A stretch of DNA of 64,000 nucleotides from CAG-390 sp051867815 (GCA_051867815.1 JBJDZD010000141.1:1-64000); one strand, 5' to 3'; shown: positions 1 through 8,711, counted from the stretch's first letter. Notes: generated by a model from the letters alone, not told the origin. A program made the numbers and translations.

Positions 1-63
1 GACCTCGGCGGTGGAATTGACCGTTGTATCGTCGTGGTCAAGCACTAAACATTTGTATTTCAT
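1..63 (-). CDS. HAD-superfamily phosphatase, N-terminal fragment (runs off window start)
   Basis: Only the first 21 codons lie in the window. The ATG at 63-61 overlaps the TGA of the upstream methyltransferase gene (ATGA), so the two are translationally coupled. The visible peptide starts MKYKCLVLDHDDTTVNS. LDHDDTT fits the HAD motif I DxDx(T/V): Asp9 would be the phosphorylated nucleophile and Asp11 the acid/base. In the family these are Mg-dependent phosphohydrolases with small phosphorylated substrates; the substrate cannot be guessed from this piece. It is the last visible member of the holB-ricT-ferredoxin-trmN minus-strand run. Confidence 0.7.
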   Translation of the reverse strand, partial: MKYKCLVLDHDDTTVNSTAEV

Positions 64-818
64 ATATCAAAGGATGTTCTTTCGTAGATTTTTTCTATCC
101 GCTCGGTGCGGATCCGGGGATTGCAGACCTCGTCCGTATAAAGGAAGAGGGGCGGTTCACATTCAAGCAGGGGCGCGCCGCCGAATTTAGCTTCGACGAG
201 GACGAAGGCGGGCTTTGACTTCGTGTCCGCATAGACCGTACAAAGCTTTTTCGGCTCAAGGCGTGCGGCTCTGAGCGCCTCAAAAAGGTCGGGAAGCCTG
301 TCCGGCCGGTAAACGACGACAAATGTGCCGCCGAATTTGAGAAGCCTGGCGGCCGTACGGCAGAAATCGCCGATGCCGCCGTGCATCTCGTGGCGTGCGG
401 ATTGGCGTATGGCATCCGCGCTTTCCGGTCCGGGATGTGCAAAATAGGGGGGATTTGAAAAGACGCAATCAAAGGAGCCGACGGGAAGCTCCGTATCCGC
501 ATCGCGAATATCAATATTTTTAACCGTTATCTTATCGGAGAGGGAATTGAGCGCGACGTTACGTTCGGCAATAGCCGCGGACTGCGGCTCTATCTCAAGG
601 GCGGTGATGTGGTCGAATTTGTCAAAAGCCGCCGCAAGCAGACTCACGACACCCGTGCCGCAACCAAGCTCGCATGCTTTTTTGCTTTTGCGAAGGCGCG
701 CGGCAAGAAGGTACGAATCCGTACCCCAGGGCAATCCCTTGCCGTTTGATATCATGCGAACGCGGTCGCCGACTTCAATTATGGTCTCATTTTCCGAAAG
801 TAAGATGTTGGTTTCCAT
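60..818 (-). CDS. TrmN6/YabB-like SAM-dependent methyltransferase (tRNA1(Val) A37 N6 family)
   Basis: 252 residues. SAM-binding motif I is ELGCGTG at about 50-56 and the adenine-N6 methyltransferase motif NPPY at about 122-125, the combination seen in the YfiC/TrmN6/YabB family that methylates N6 of adenosine next to the anticodon of a tRNA. The N-terminal segment with GKGLPWGTDSYLLA is typical of this group. The ATG at 818 is chosen because GAGGAA sits 7-9 bases upstream; longer in-frame starts would run into the ferredoxin terminator. Firmicutes often carry this gene near holB and yaaT, as here. The exact tRNA target is inferred from the family, not seen. Confidence 0.85.
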   Translation of the reverse strand: METNILLSENETIIEVGDRVRMISNGKGLPWGTDSYLLAARLRKSKKACELGCGTGVVSLLAAAFDKFDHITALEIEPQSAAIAERNVALNSLSDKITVKNIDIRDADTELPVGSFDCVFSNPPYFAHPGPESADAIRQSARHEMHGGIGDFCRTAARLLKFGGTFVVVYRPDRLPDLFEALRAARLEPKKLCTVYADTKSKPAFVLVEAKFGGAPLLECEPPLFLYTDEVCNPRIRTERIEKIYERTSFDI

Positions 819-837
819 TAATAATTCCTCATGGGAT

Positions 838-867
838 AAAAAAAGCGGAGCGTGTACTCCGCTTTTT
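838..867 (-). terminator. Intrinsic terminator of the ferredoxin gene
   Basis: Ten-base stem AAAAGCGGAG / CTCCGCTTTT at 841-850 and 857-866 with a six-base loop, followed on the minus strand by a run of T. It lies between the ferredoxin stop and the trmN start, so much ferredoxin transcription probably ends before the methyltransferase. Confidence 0.85.
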
Positions 868-885
868 ATGAATGGGTTGAGATAA

Positions 886-1056
886 TTACTCAGCCTTGGG
901 AGCCTCAACAGGGCAAGTATCTGCGCATGTGCCGCAGTCAATGCACTTGTCGGGATCAATTACGTACTTGCCGTCCTGTTCGCTGATAGCCTCAACGGGG
1001 CATTCCTCAGCGCAAGCGCCGCAAGCGATGCAATCATCAGTGATCTTGTATGCCAT
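886..1056 (-). CDS. 2[4Fe-4S] clostridial-type ferredoxin
   Basis: 56 residues with two classic CxxCxxCxxxCP clusters: Cys 9, 12, 15, 19 and Cys 38, 41, 44, 48. Such ferredoxins are soluble low-potential electron carriers for pyruvate:ferredoxin oxidoreductase, hydrogenases and other anaerobic redox enzymes. The ATG at 1056 follows a strong GGAGGTG at 8-base spacing. It has its own terminator and, from the 98-base gap upstream containing TACAAT, probably its own promoter. Its position between ricT and trmN interrupts a cluster that is otherwise contiguous in many Firmicutes. Confidence 0.95.
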   Translation of the reverse strand: MAYKITDDCIACGACAEECPVEAISEQDGKYVIDPDKCIDCGTCADTCPVEAPKAE

Positions 1057-1154
1057 TGTGACACCTCCGTTAGTATTGTGCCTATATTGTATCACAAATC
1101 TATTGAAAATGGAATAGGTTTTGCAAAAAAAATTTGAAAAATCAAAAAATTTTT

Positions 1155-2570
1155 TCAGTTGTCATTATTATCCGTCGGGGCTTTGCTTTCTGCTTTGGCA
1201 ATGACCTTGACAGCGCTCTTGTGATAGCTCTTGGGAGAGGCGTCGGGCTTGTCGTCAAGCTTTACCTTGATATTACCCGAAATGGGAGATATATCCGTTA
1301 CGACACCGCGGCCGTCCGGCGTATCGACGACGGAATCGGGGGGCGGAAGCAGAGCGATCTCGCGCTCGTAAGCCTCCTGCTCGTAACGCAGGCAGCACAT
1401 AAGTCTGCCGCAGGTTCCGGAGATCTTCGAGGCGTTGATCGAAAGCCCCTGCTCCTTTGCCATCTTGATGGAAACCTGAACGAAGTTCGGCAAAAATCCG
1501 GCACAGCAGAGCTTGCGGCCGCATACGCCGAAGCCGCCGACCATTCTCGCTTCGTCGCGGATCCCTATCTGGCGAAGCTCGATGCGCGTGCGAAATACGG
1601 ATGCCAGATCCTTGACCAGCGCGCGGAAATCCACTCGTCCGGCAGAGGTGAAGAAGAATATCAGCTTGGAGTTGTCAAAGGTATACTGACATTCGACGAG
1701 CTTCATGTCAAGTCCATGCTCTGCAATCTTGCCAATGCATATCTTGAAAGCCTCGTCCTGACGGCGAAGATTGTCCTCGTAATGAGCGGTGTCTTCGCGC
1801 GTAGCCGCTCTGATAACGGGGCGGAGGGGCGAGACTATCTGGTCCTCGGGTACTTTTCGGTTGGAAATTACGACCTCACCGTACTCAAGACCCTGTGCGG
1901 TTTCAACGATGACGTGATTGCCGACGGAAAATTTCCGATCCTTGGGGTCGAAATAATAGACCTTACTGCCATGCTCAAAGCGGATTCCGACTATCTCCGG
2001 ACCTTCGGCATCTGCCGCCGGGGATGTGGGTGCGTCTGCGAAAACGGCGTCAAGCGTGGGGTCGGGGGGCATGCTGTCGAGGTATTTGTCGTCCGTTGTT
2101 CCGAGGAAAAGAAAATCCGAATCCGATTTTGAGCGCGAGGGCAGAAGATCAAGCTCATCCTCGGGCAGAGCTGCCGCAAGCTCGGTCTGCTTTACGGGCT
2201 TGGGATTGCGTTCGGAATCGCGCTCACGAGTACGAGCCTGATTCTGAACGGGCTTTGCTTCGACGGGCTTTTTCTCGACGTTCTCAACGGGCGCTTGAAC
2301 CTGTGCTTTTTGCCGGTCGGGGCGGCGTTTTTTATTGTAATGATGATTTTTGTTCGGGTTGCGGTTCGCGTCATTGTTCCTCGGCTGTTCGGAGGGCTTG
2401 GACTGCTCCGGAGCCGGTGCTTTTACCTCGGCAGTCTGCGGCTTGACATTATTTCCGTTGCTCTTGTTGCGGTTATGATTATAATGCTTGTTGTGGCGCG
2501 GCTTTCCCGTGCCTTTATGCTCCGAGGGCGCAACCTCCGGGGCCTTTTTTGTATTATCAAAGTTTTCCAA
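1155..2570 (-). CDS. ricT: RicT/YaaT, PSP1-domain regulatory protein with long disordered N-terminus
   Basis: 471 residues. A PSP1 domain spans about 192-400 and carries the conserved cysteine groups CGRKLCC (350-356) and CGRLMCC (387-393), which in Bacillus RicT help bind [4Fe-4S] clusters in the RicA-RicF-RicT complex that stimulates RNase Y mRNA processing and affects Spo0A phosphorylation. The first ~190 residues are an unusual extension rich in Lys, Asn, Pro, His and Gln, likely disordered and possibly RNA-contacting (inference). Bacillus RicT is about 275 residues. The start is TTG at 2570, preceded by GGAGA; no better ATG is available. It lies directly downstream of holB, as in Bacillus. 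Confidence 0.9.
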   Translation of the reverse strand: MENFDNTKKAPEVAPSEHKGTGKPRHNKHYNHNRNKSNGNNVKPQTAEVKAPAPEQSKPSEQPRNNDANRNPNKNHHYNKKRRPDRQKAQVQAPVENVEKKPVEAKPVQNQARTRERDSERNPKPVKQTELAAALPEDELDLLPSRSKSDSDFLFLGTTDDKYLDSMPPDPTLDAVFADAPTSPAADAEGPEIVGIRFEHGSKVYYFDPKDRKFSVGNHVIVETAQGLEYGEVVISNRKVPEDQIVSPLRPVIRAATREDTAHYEDNLRRQDEAFKICIGKIAEHGLDMKLVECQYTFDNSKLIFFFTSAGRVDFRALVKDLASVFRTRIELRQIGIRDEARMVGGFGVCGRKLCCAGFLPNFVQVSIKMAKEQGLSINASKISGTCGRLMCCLRYEQEAYEREIALLPPPDSVVDTPDGRGVVTDISPISGNIKVKLDDKPDASPKSYHKSAVKVIAKAESKAPTDNNDN

Positions 2571-2586
2571 AGTTATTCTCCGTATA

Positions 2587-3651
2587 TTAATTCAACATTC
2601 CGAGCTTCGAGAGCATCGAAACGAGTGTAAGTTTCGTGTTCATGTTTCGTTCAAGTGACGATATTGCCTCAAGTATGGCATCGCTGAGCGTCAAAAGGCG
2701 GCGCAGTGCAAAGCTGTCGGATAGCTCAAGCGCGCGGTCGCGGTCCGACCAGAAGCGAAGGGGGGCTTCGGTATCGCGTTTGAGGAGGATCAAGTCACGG
2801 ACGGCGAGGGAAAAGGATTCGAGCTGTTCACGAGCGGTTTCGCGCGCCTGAGTGCAACATTCCGTTACATGAATCAGAAGAGCGGCACTTTTTGCCTTAT
2901 CCGAGGCGAGAGCGCAGAACTTCTCCGATGCGCGGCGAACCTCGGCGATTCGCGCCGCTTCCTTGCCCGTAAGCAGGTCGGCGGCCAGCCCCGGCGAACC
3001 GTTGGCACTCATTATGACGTCGCCCCAAAGCGACGGATCGGTGCGCTTGACATTTGCCGCGGATGGGTCTCCGCGGAGCAGGGCTTCCTCGGTCTGCTCA
3101 GGCGTGAGCGGCTTCATGCGCACGGTGGGGGCGCGGCTCTTTATAGTTTCAAGGAGTTGCGTCGAGTTCTCGCAGAGCAACAAAATAAAGGCGTATTCGG
3201 GTGGCTCTTCAAGCGTCAAAAGCAGGGCGTTTTGAGCCTGTGCCGTCATGGTGTGCGCATCGTTGATGATGTAGATCTTGCGTTCGAGGTCGTTCGGATA
3301 GATGTGAATATCGTTCCTTAACGAGCGAATAGCGTCAACGCCGACGGAGGCACCGTCCTTATGAATCTCAACGACGTCGGGGCATGCGCCGCGAGCAATA
3401 TTTCGGCACGAGCGACATTCGCCGCAGGGAAGTGCGGATGCTTCGGGCTTCGTACGATTCTCGCAGACCAGGGCGCGCGCAAGCTCCAGCGCAAGGGTGT
3501 GCTTGCCGGTGCCGTATGCACCCTCAATGATGTATGCATGGGGCAGGTCGGGCTTGTCCGAAAGAAGCGCGCGCGCAAAACGGGCACATAGCTCCTCGTT
3601 TCCTATCACGGCAGGAAATATCTCCTTCAAAGCCCCACATCCCCTCATCAT
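2587..3651 (-). CDS. holB: DNA polymerase III delta-prime subunit (clamp-loader ATPase)
   Basis: 354 residues. N-terminal AAA+ fold with Walker A GAYGTGKHT at 44-52, zinc-binding cysteines 76, 79, 82 and 90 (CGECRSC and C), and the sensor region IINDAHTMTAQAQNALLLTL followed by EEPP. Delta-prime is the stator of the replicative clamp loader that places the beta clamp on primed DNA. The start is uncertain: ATG at 3651 or 3648 lacks a clear Shine-Dalgarno, and TTG at 3630 is possible. Stop and the ricT start are 16 bases apart, so the two are one operon. Confidence 0.92.
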   Translation of the reverse strand: MMRGCGALKEIFPAVIGNEELCARFARALLSDKPDLPHAYIIEGAYGTGKHTLALELARALVCENRTKPEASALPCGECRSCRNIARGACPDVVEIHKDGASVGVDAIRSLRNDIHIYPNDLERKIYIINDAHTMTAQAQNALLLTLEEPPEYAFILLLCENSTQLLETIKSRAPTVRMKPLTPEQTEEALLRGDPSAANVKRTDPSLWGDVIMSANGSPGLAADLLTGKEAARIAEVRRASEKFCALASDKAKSAALLIHVTECCTQARETAREQLESFSLAVRDLILLKRDTEAPLRFWSDRDRALELSDSFALRRLLTLSDAILEAISSLERNMNTKLTLVSMLSKLGMLN

Positions 3652-3696
3652 AATTATACATCATATATTATATCACTAAATCAATTGTTTGTCAAG

Positions 3697-3727
3697 TAAA
3701 AAATCTCCCTCGGCAAAGCCGAGGGAG
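3697..3727 (-). terminator. Intrinsic terminator after the propeller protein gene
   Basis: Perfect ten-base stem CTCCCTCGGC / GCCGAGGGAG (3705-3714, 3718-3727) with an AAA loop, then six T on the minus strand. Confidence 0.92.
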
Positions 3728-3749
3728 AGGATGAATTAAATTCGGTTTA

Positions 3750-5168
3750 TCAGTCCTTCTTCTTAAGAACGACTGCTGCCGCGATAAGGGTCAAGAGAAC
3801 TGCGCCGCCTGCTATGAGGGAGCCGCATCCGTCATCGTCAGATGTATCGGCGGTGGTGTTATCGGCGGTCTCAACGGGTGTAGCGGTGGTGTCGTCGCCT
3901 GCAGGAGCTGCTTCGGTGGTGTCGTCGCCCTCAGTAGCTGCTTGGGTGGTGTCATCGCCCGAAGTAGCTTCCTCGGTGGTGTTGTCGCCCGTGGTCTCAT
4001 CGGGATAGATGGAGGTGAGGCGATCGCGGATGCCCTGAGCGTAGCCGGAAACGATTGCTTCAGCGTCGGCAGTAAGACCGACTGCAAAGATCTGATCCAT
4101 GAATGAGGAACCGCCCTGGTCACCGATGAAGAGAATGTCGCCGACAACCATGATGTTGTAGACGTTGGTTACACCGACATTGGCCATGGTGTCATCGCTC
4201 TCATGAGGAACAATGATGTTGTCCGTGGTGATCGTCACACTTGTAATGGATTCAAAGGTGTTTTTGTTGTAGATATTGATCTGGCCGCTTCTGAACGCTA
4301 CGAAGAGATAATCACCGTAGAGTGCTGCCGAGATGGGGTTGCCTTCGCTGATCTCAATGGTCTTGAGGATGGACTTGCCGTCTGCGGAGAAGGCAACGAG
4401 CCTCTTTACGGGGCTGTCATGAATCACAACGTAAATGGTGCCGTCGGTGTCGACATCAAGATACTGGGCCTCGACTTTGTCAACATTACCCGAGCCGAAT
4501 TGCGGGTCGGCAAGCTCAATGCGGCCGTCGGTACCGAAGGAGGTGTCAACTACGGGATTGTTTATGTCGGTAACGTTGATGCGGTAGAGGTAGTCAACCT
4601 TGTAGTTTACTACGACGTAAGCAAAATAGCTACCGTTAATCTTTTCAACGGTGATACCGTTTACACCGGTCTTGGTGCCGTCATCGGTGGTGACGAATTG
4701 GAGATCCTTCTTGAGGGTGAGCTGATTGTCGGCGTATTCGTAGATGCCAAGCAATGCCTTGCCGTAGTTCGGCTCCCATGCAAGTGCCGCGTAGAGATAG
4801 CCTCTGTCGTCGGTTGCAAGGCCCTTGGGGAAGGAGTATTTGCCGTCGCCCTGGTCGTACTGAACGCCTGTAAGGATCTTGCCGGTCGCAGCGTCAAACA
4901 TGCCGATTCCGCCGCTTCCGTTGGGATGGAGGAAGCCGCCGTAGAGGTATTTGCCGTCCTGAGAAACGGCCATGCCTCTCATGGTGTAGGTGTTTCCGAC
5001 GAGGCTTTCGGCGCCGGAATAGCAGTCGCCCTTAAAGCTCTGCATGAGCAAGGTGTACTTCCAGGCAGATGCTTCGGCTTCGGTGATCATTGCCGCCGCA
5101 GAGGAGGGAAGCACGAAGAGTGCCGCGATCATGGAAAGTGTAAGTACGATAGTGATAAGCTTTTTCAT
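3750..5168 (-). CDS. Secreted beta-propeller-like protein with Thr/Asp-rich linker and C-terminal GCGS membrane anchor
   Basis: 472 residues. A signal peptide (residues 1-26, ending SSAAA) precedes a repetitive beta-rich domain with motifs such as DDRGYLYAAL and VDTDGTIYVVI that suggest NHL/WD-like blades (about 50-385). A low-complexity linker then repeats GDDTT four times. The C-terminus reads DDDGCGSLIAGGAVLLTL, continuing into a hydrophobic segment and KKKD. That layout resembles sortase or other C-terminal sorting signals but has GCGS in place of LPxTG. Start ATG 5168 follows AGGAGAAG. It is monocistronic with a strong terminator. Function unknown; surface ligand binding is only a guess. 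Confidence 0.75.
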   Translation of the reverse strand: MKKLITIVLTLSMIAALFVLPSSAAAMITEAEASAWKYTLLMQSFKGDCYSGAESLVGNTYTMRGMAVSQDGKYLYGGFLHPNGSGGIGMFDAATGKILTGVQYDQGDGKYSFPKGLATDDRGYLYAALAWEPNYGKALLGIYEYADNQLTLKKDLQFVTTDDGTKTGVNGITVEKINGSYFAYVVVNYKVDYLYRINVTDINNPVVDTSFGTDGRIELADPQFGSGNVDKVEAQYLDVDTDGTIYVVIHDSPVKRLVAFSADGKSILKTIEISEGNPISAALYGDYLFVAFRSGQINIYNKNTFESITSVTITTDNIIVPHESDDTMANVGVTNVYNIMVVGDILFIGDQGGSSFMDQIFAVGLTADAEAIVSGYAQGIRDRLTSIYPDETTGDNTTEEATSGDDTTQAATEGDDTTEAAPAGDDTTATPVETADNTTADTSDDDGCGSLIAGGAVLLTLIAAAVVLKKKD

Positions 5169-5256
5169 TTCGCTTCTCCTTTCAATTTCGGATTGACCGA
5201 TAATGTAATTATATTATAATTTTACAAATATGTCAAGCCCTTTTGAGGAAAAAGAC

Positions 5257-5285
5257 TTGATTTTCGTGACGTTATGAGTTATAAT
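5257..5285 (+). promoter_or_regulatory. Sigma-A-type promoter for the TIM-barrel gene
   Basis: TTGATT at 5257-5262, 17-base spacer, perfect TATAAT at 5280-5285. Predicted transcription start is about 5292, only 7 bases before ATG 5299, which argues that translation begins at ATG 5317. Confidence 0.8.
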
Positions 5286-5316
5286 TAATTAACAACAAAT
5301 GAAAGTGAGCATAATT

Positions 5317-6192
5317 ATGAGATTTGCCGCATCTTTGAACGTTGCCGCTCGTTCACGCGAAGGAGCGATGACGCTCGGCGAGAGCTTTGAGCTTATAAAG
5401 AACGCCGGATTTGACGCTGTAGAAATAGACCTCTCACGCGGTGAGGGTGCGCGTGCACTCTCTGAGGAGGATTGGAGGGGAGCGCTCGGCGAGATACGCG
5501 CGGAGGCACGGGGTCTGCGTATAGTATCGGTACATGCTCCGCACGACCCGACGCTGTACTGCCCTTTCAATGCACCTACACAGACGGAGCGCGAGACCTT
5601 TGACGAGCTTTTGGCTCGCTCTGCCGAGGCGGCGCATATCCTCGGCGCAGAGGTGCTTGTCGTTCATCCTGTCGATAACCTCATTGACGCGGAGTACGAC
5701 CGCGAGGTCAATCTTGAAACGAATAAAAAATACCTTGCCGAGGTTATAGGCAGGGCAAAGGACTTCGGTATCGCAGTTGCCGTGGAGAACGTTTACTATT
5801 CAAGCGTTTACGGGCTACGCCGCCGCTTCGGCGAGAGCGCGGAGGAGGTCGCCCTGCTTGCGGATGAGCTTGGCATAGGCGTTTGCTGGAATTGCGGACA
5901 CGCGCATCCCGTTACCATGGAGCAGGGGCGCGCCATTGAAAAGCTCGGCGAGAGGATAGTTCTCCTGCACGTCAGCGACAGCAGAGGACACACCGATGCC
6001 GGTCTGCCCCCGATGCTCGGCGGAAATATCAAATGGGAAAAGATCATGCCATCCGTGGCAAAGATAGGCTTTGAGGGCTACGCCGTACTGCAGGCGGATC
6101 AATACCTCGGCGAATTCCCGAAGGAATTGATGCTTGATGCGGCGCGCCTGGCTCGCACAATGTGCGCAAGGCTTGAGGAGCTTTGCCAATAA
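5317..6192 (+). CDS. Sugar phosphate isomerase/epimerase-like TIM barrel (AP endonuclease 2 family)
   Basis: 291 residues of a xylose-isomerase-like barrel. Visible landmarks are the first strand MRFAASLNVA, the histidine and acidic metal-site candidates in VSVHAP, VVHPVDNL, VAVENV, CWNCGHAH and LLHVSDSRGHTD, and the late AVLQAD strand. Family members isomerise or epimerise sugars and inositol derivatives using a divalent metal. An in-frame ATG at 5299 exists but lies almost on the predicted transcription start; ATG 5317 has AAGTGAG upstream and starts at the first barrel strand. The substrate is unknown. It converges on a sugar kinase gene, so a shared carbohydrate role is plausible. Confidence 0.8.
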   Translation: MRFAASLNVAARSREGAMTLGESFELIKNAGFDAVEIDLSRGEGARALSEEDWRGALGEIRAEARGLRIVSVHAPHDPTLYCPFNAPTQTERETFDELLARSAEAAHILGAEVLVVHPVDNLIDAEYDREVNLETNKKYLAEVIGRAKDFGIAVAVENVYYSSVYGLRRRFGESAEEVALLADELGIGVCWNCGHAHPVTMEQGRAIEKLGERIVLLHVSDSRGHTDAGLPPMLGGNIKWEKIMPSVAKIGFEGYAVLQADQYLGEFPKELMLDAARLARTMCARLEELCQ

Positions 6193-6196
6193 AGAT

Positions 6197-6230
6197 AACG
6201 GCTACCCCCGGGCAGCCGTTGCTTAATTTT
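6197..6230 (+). terminator. Terminator between convergent isomerase and kinase genes
   Basis: Stem of about 10 pairs from AACGGCT (6197-6203) to AGCCGTT (6214-6220) followed by TTAATTTTTC on the plus strand. The T run overlaps the last codons of the convergent kinase gene. Confidence 0.7.
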
Positions 6231-7164
6231 TCTTGATTGTTTCGTAATCGGACATGAACTTTGCCTTGAAGGCGTCGTCCGCGAGGATGCCGAGGTCGTA
6301 AAGTGCCTCGACCGCTCCTCCGTAAATTGGCGGTACCTCGGCAAAGAAGATATTTACATCCTTCGGTGCCATTGCCTTGACCGTCGCCGCGTATTCAGGG
6401 TAGCTCTTGAAGATCCCGCCGTTGAATATGAGGTCGAAGGGACCTCCGTTCTTTGCGTACTGTGCCCAGATGACGTCTGCAAGGTCCGAGGCACATTCGT
6501 TGAAGATGCGACGCGCGACGACATCTCCCCGATCTCTTGCCTCAAAAACGACGTGAGCGAAGGATGCCACGTATGCGCGGCCGCGCGTGTAGATCTCCTC
6601 AAGCCGTACCCAGAGAGGGAAGCCTGCCGCTTCTTCGAGCATCGGGACGAGCAGAGTCGGCACATCACTGCCGTCGGCGGCGCGAAGCGCCGCGCGGATG
6701 GCCTTGCGCGCAATGGTGTAGCCGCTTCCGCAGCTGTCGATGAGATGTCCGCCGCCGCCGATGTGATAGTAGTCGTCGCCCTTGCGTACATATAGTGCGG
6801 AGCCGGTGCCGCAGATCATGCCTGCGCCGTCGCGGTGACCCAAAATACCGGAAATAAGCGATGGACCATCGCCCTCAAGGCGGCATTTCTCAAAGCCGTA
6901 GGACTCAAGAACCGCCGTGTAATCGGAATAAAAGTATTCGCAAGCCGCCGCGCCGACGTAGACCGATACCGGTTTGGCAGGCGCCGTGGCGAGCAGACCG
7001 TCTATGCATGCACGCAGATTGCCCGTTGAGTATTCAACGCCATGGTCAAAGGGCGCACCTCCCGAGCAGACGAAACGGCTGACGATCTCGCCGTTCTCCT
7101 TAAAAACTATTCCTTCAGCCTTCGTGCCGCCCATGTCAACGGCGGCAAGGTAACGCTCAGACAT
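6223..7164 (-). CDS. BadF/BadG-type N-acetylglucosamine kinase-like ATPase
   Basis: 313 residues with the ASKHA ATPase pattern: phosphate-1 loop AAVDMGGTKAEGIVF near the N-terminus, GDGPSLISG in the middle, phosphate-2 loop MICGTGSALYV, and IGGGGHLIDSCGSGYTIAR, which is characteristic of eukaryotic-type GlcNAc kinases and the BadF/BcrA family. The likely reaction is ATP-dependent phosphorylation of an amino sugar such as GlcNAc, feeding cell-wall recycling or glycolysis. ATG 7164 is chosen because GGAGGATC stands 8 bases upstream; the longer frame lacks family similarity. Its stop overlaps the convergent terminator. Confidence 0.85.
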   Translation of the reverse strand: MSERYLAAVDMGGTKAEGIVFKENGEIVSRFVCSGGAPFDHGVEYSTGNLRACIDGLLATAPAKPVSVYVGAAACEYFYSDYTAVLESYGFEKCRLEGDGPSLISGILGHRDGAGMICGTGSALYVRKGDDYYHIGGGGHLIDSCGSGYTIARKAIRAALRAADGSDVPTLLVPMLEEAAGFPLWVRLEEIYTRGRAYVASFAHVVFEARDRGDVVARRIFNECASDLADVIWAQYAKNGGPFDLIFNGGIFKSYPEYAATVKAMAPKDVNIFFAEVPPIYGGAVEALYDLGILADDAFKAKFMSDYETIKKN

Positions 7165-7259
7165 TGAATTTGATCCTCCGGAAATTACTAAAAGAATTAT
7201 AACATATTGCCGTTTACAAGTCAAGTGATTTATTAATGAAAACTTTAATAATTGAAATA

Positions 7260-7288
7260 TTGACACAGCCTCGAAAGCATGGTATAAT
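7260..7288 (+). promoter_or_regulatory. Consensus promoter for the AI-2E family transporter
   Basis: Perfect TTGACA (7260-7265), 17-base spacer, perfect TATAAT (7283-7288), about 33 bases before the ATG. Confidence 0.9.
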
Positions 7289-7320
7289 TTTTATATACAA
7301 TCATATCCGAGGACTTTGAC

Positions 7321-8706
7321 ATGGAAGAAAAGGAACAGATCAATACAGAGCGAGAGCAAACGGACGAATCCGAGCTTGAAAAGCTGATCAAGGGCGACGG
7401 CAAGGACAGGGAGCGCGGCGAAGACGGCGAAGACGGCAGAGACGGCAAGGCCGGCAAAAAGGAAAAGGGCGGCTTCAGAATTGAAACCGCGACCTGTATC
7501 AAGGTTGGCATTGCCGTTTTTATCGTTTATCTTGCAATCAGATATTGGCCGCATGTGGGAAAATTCCTGCTTGGCTTGCTTGACGCTTCAACACCTCTCA
7601 TCATCGGCGCAGTAATCGCATTTCTCGTTAATATACTTATGCGCGGCCTTGAGAAGATCATTTTTCCAAGAGCGAAGAATCCGAAGCTCTTGACGGCAAA
7701 GCGAGTACTCTGCATGCTGTTGGCGTTCGTGCTTTTGCTCGGCATCATTGCTCTTATTATTTGGCTTATTGCGCCCCAGCTTGCCAAGTGCGTGGAGCTT
7801 ATCATCGCAGAGGTACCGCCCTTCGTTAATAAAGCTATCAAGTGGCTGCAGGAGACCGAGCTGATACCGGAGGACATACTCGATCAGCTTGCACAGATAA
7901 ACTGGAAAGAAAACCTTACCAAGATATTCAGCATCGTTACCTCCGGCATCGGAAATGTGTTCGACTTCGTTTATAAGACCGTTGCATCCGTTTTCTCCGG
8001 CGTGGTTACGGGGGTTCTCAGCCTGATATTTGCAATTTATCTGTTGCTTGGCAAGGAAAAGATCGTAAATCAGGCAACGAGATTGGAAAAATGCTATCTC
8101 GGACTTTCCAAACGCAGAAAATTCAACCATACTCTTGAAACCTTCAAGAAATGCTTTGAGAATTTCATTGTCGGTCAGGTAAAAGAGGCGGTCATTCTCG
8201 GCGTGCTTTGCGCCATAGGCATGTGGATATTTCGTTTCCCATACGCAAGCATGATAGGTGCGCTGATCGGCTTTACCGCGCTTATTCCCGTTGCAGGTGC
8301 GTATATCGGCGGCATCGTTGGCTTTATTATGATAATGACCGAATCCCCCGTCAAGGCGGTATTGTTCGTCGTATTCCTTTTGGTACTTCAACAGCTTGAG
8401 GGCAACCTCATTTACCCGAAAGTGGTAGGTGAGTCCATCGGTCTGCCCGGCATTTGGGTGCTGGCTGCGGTGACGATCGGTGGCGGTGTCATGGGCATCC
8501 CCGGCATGCTGATAGGCGTTCCTTTGGTTGCCGCGATTTATCAGCTCGTGGGTGAGGACCTTGACGAAAAGCTTCCACACCAAGCACATGCAGCGCAAGT
8601 GCCTTCCCAAGCAACCGTGGAACCGACCCCGGCTGTCAAACCCGTAAAGACTGAGAAGCGACCAAAGCCCGTAAAGACGAAAAAAGCTAAGAAAAAGAAG
8701 AAATAA
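7321..8706 (+). CDS. AI-2E family transporter (PerM/UPF0118), polytopic membrane protein
   Basis: 461 residues. A highly charged cytoplasmic N-terminus rich in GEDGEDG and KAGKKEKGG precedes six to eight membrane segments, starting near residue 58 (CIKVGIAVFIVYLAIRYW). The central re-entrant region and the conserved PxxG elements near TALIPVAGAYIGG and GIWVLAAVTIGGGVMG match the AI-2E/PerM family, whose members export quorum signals or act as ion antiporters; the substrate here is not known. The C-terminus is a Lys/Pro-rich tail ending KKAKKKKK. CCGAGG lies 11 bases before ATG. It is transcribed alone, between a consensus promoter and a terminator. Confidence 0.88.
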   Translation: MEEKEQINTEREQTDESELEKLIKGDGKDRERGEDGEDGRDGKAGKKEKGGFRIETATCIKVGIAVFIVYLAIRYWPHVGKFLLGLLDASTPLIIGAVIAFLVNILMRGLEKIIFPRAKNPKLLTAKRVLCMLLAFVLLLGIIALIIWLIAPQLAKCVELIIAEVPPFVNKAIKWLQETELIPEDILDQLAQINWKENLTKIFSIVTSGIGNVFDFVYKTVASVFSGVVTGVLSLIFAIYLLLGKEKIVNQATRLEKCYLGLSKRRKFNHTLETFKKCFENFIVGQVKEAVILGVLCAIGMWIFRFPYASMIGALIGFTALIPVAGAYIGGIVGFIMIMTESPVKAVLFVVFLLVLQQLEGNLIYPKVVGESIGLPGIWVLAAVTIGGGVMGIPGMLIGVPLVAAIYQLVGEDLDEKLPHQAHAAQVPSQATVEPTPAVKPVKTEKRPKPVKTKKAKKKKK

Positions 8707-8711
8707 TTAAT

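Noticed and set aside
1134..2132. Long plus-strand frame opposite ricT
   Set aside because: It is antisense to a conserved gene, has no ribosome-binding site and no recognisable domain; codon bias of ricT explains it.
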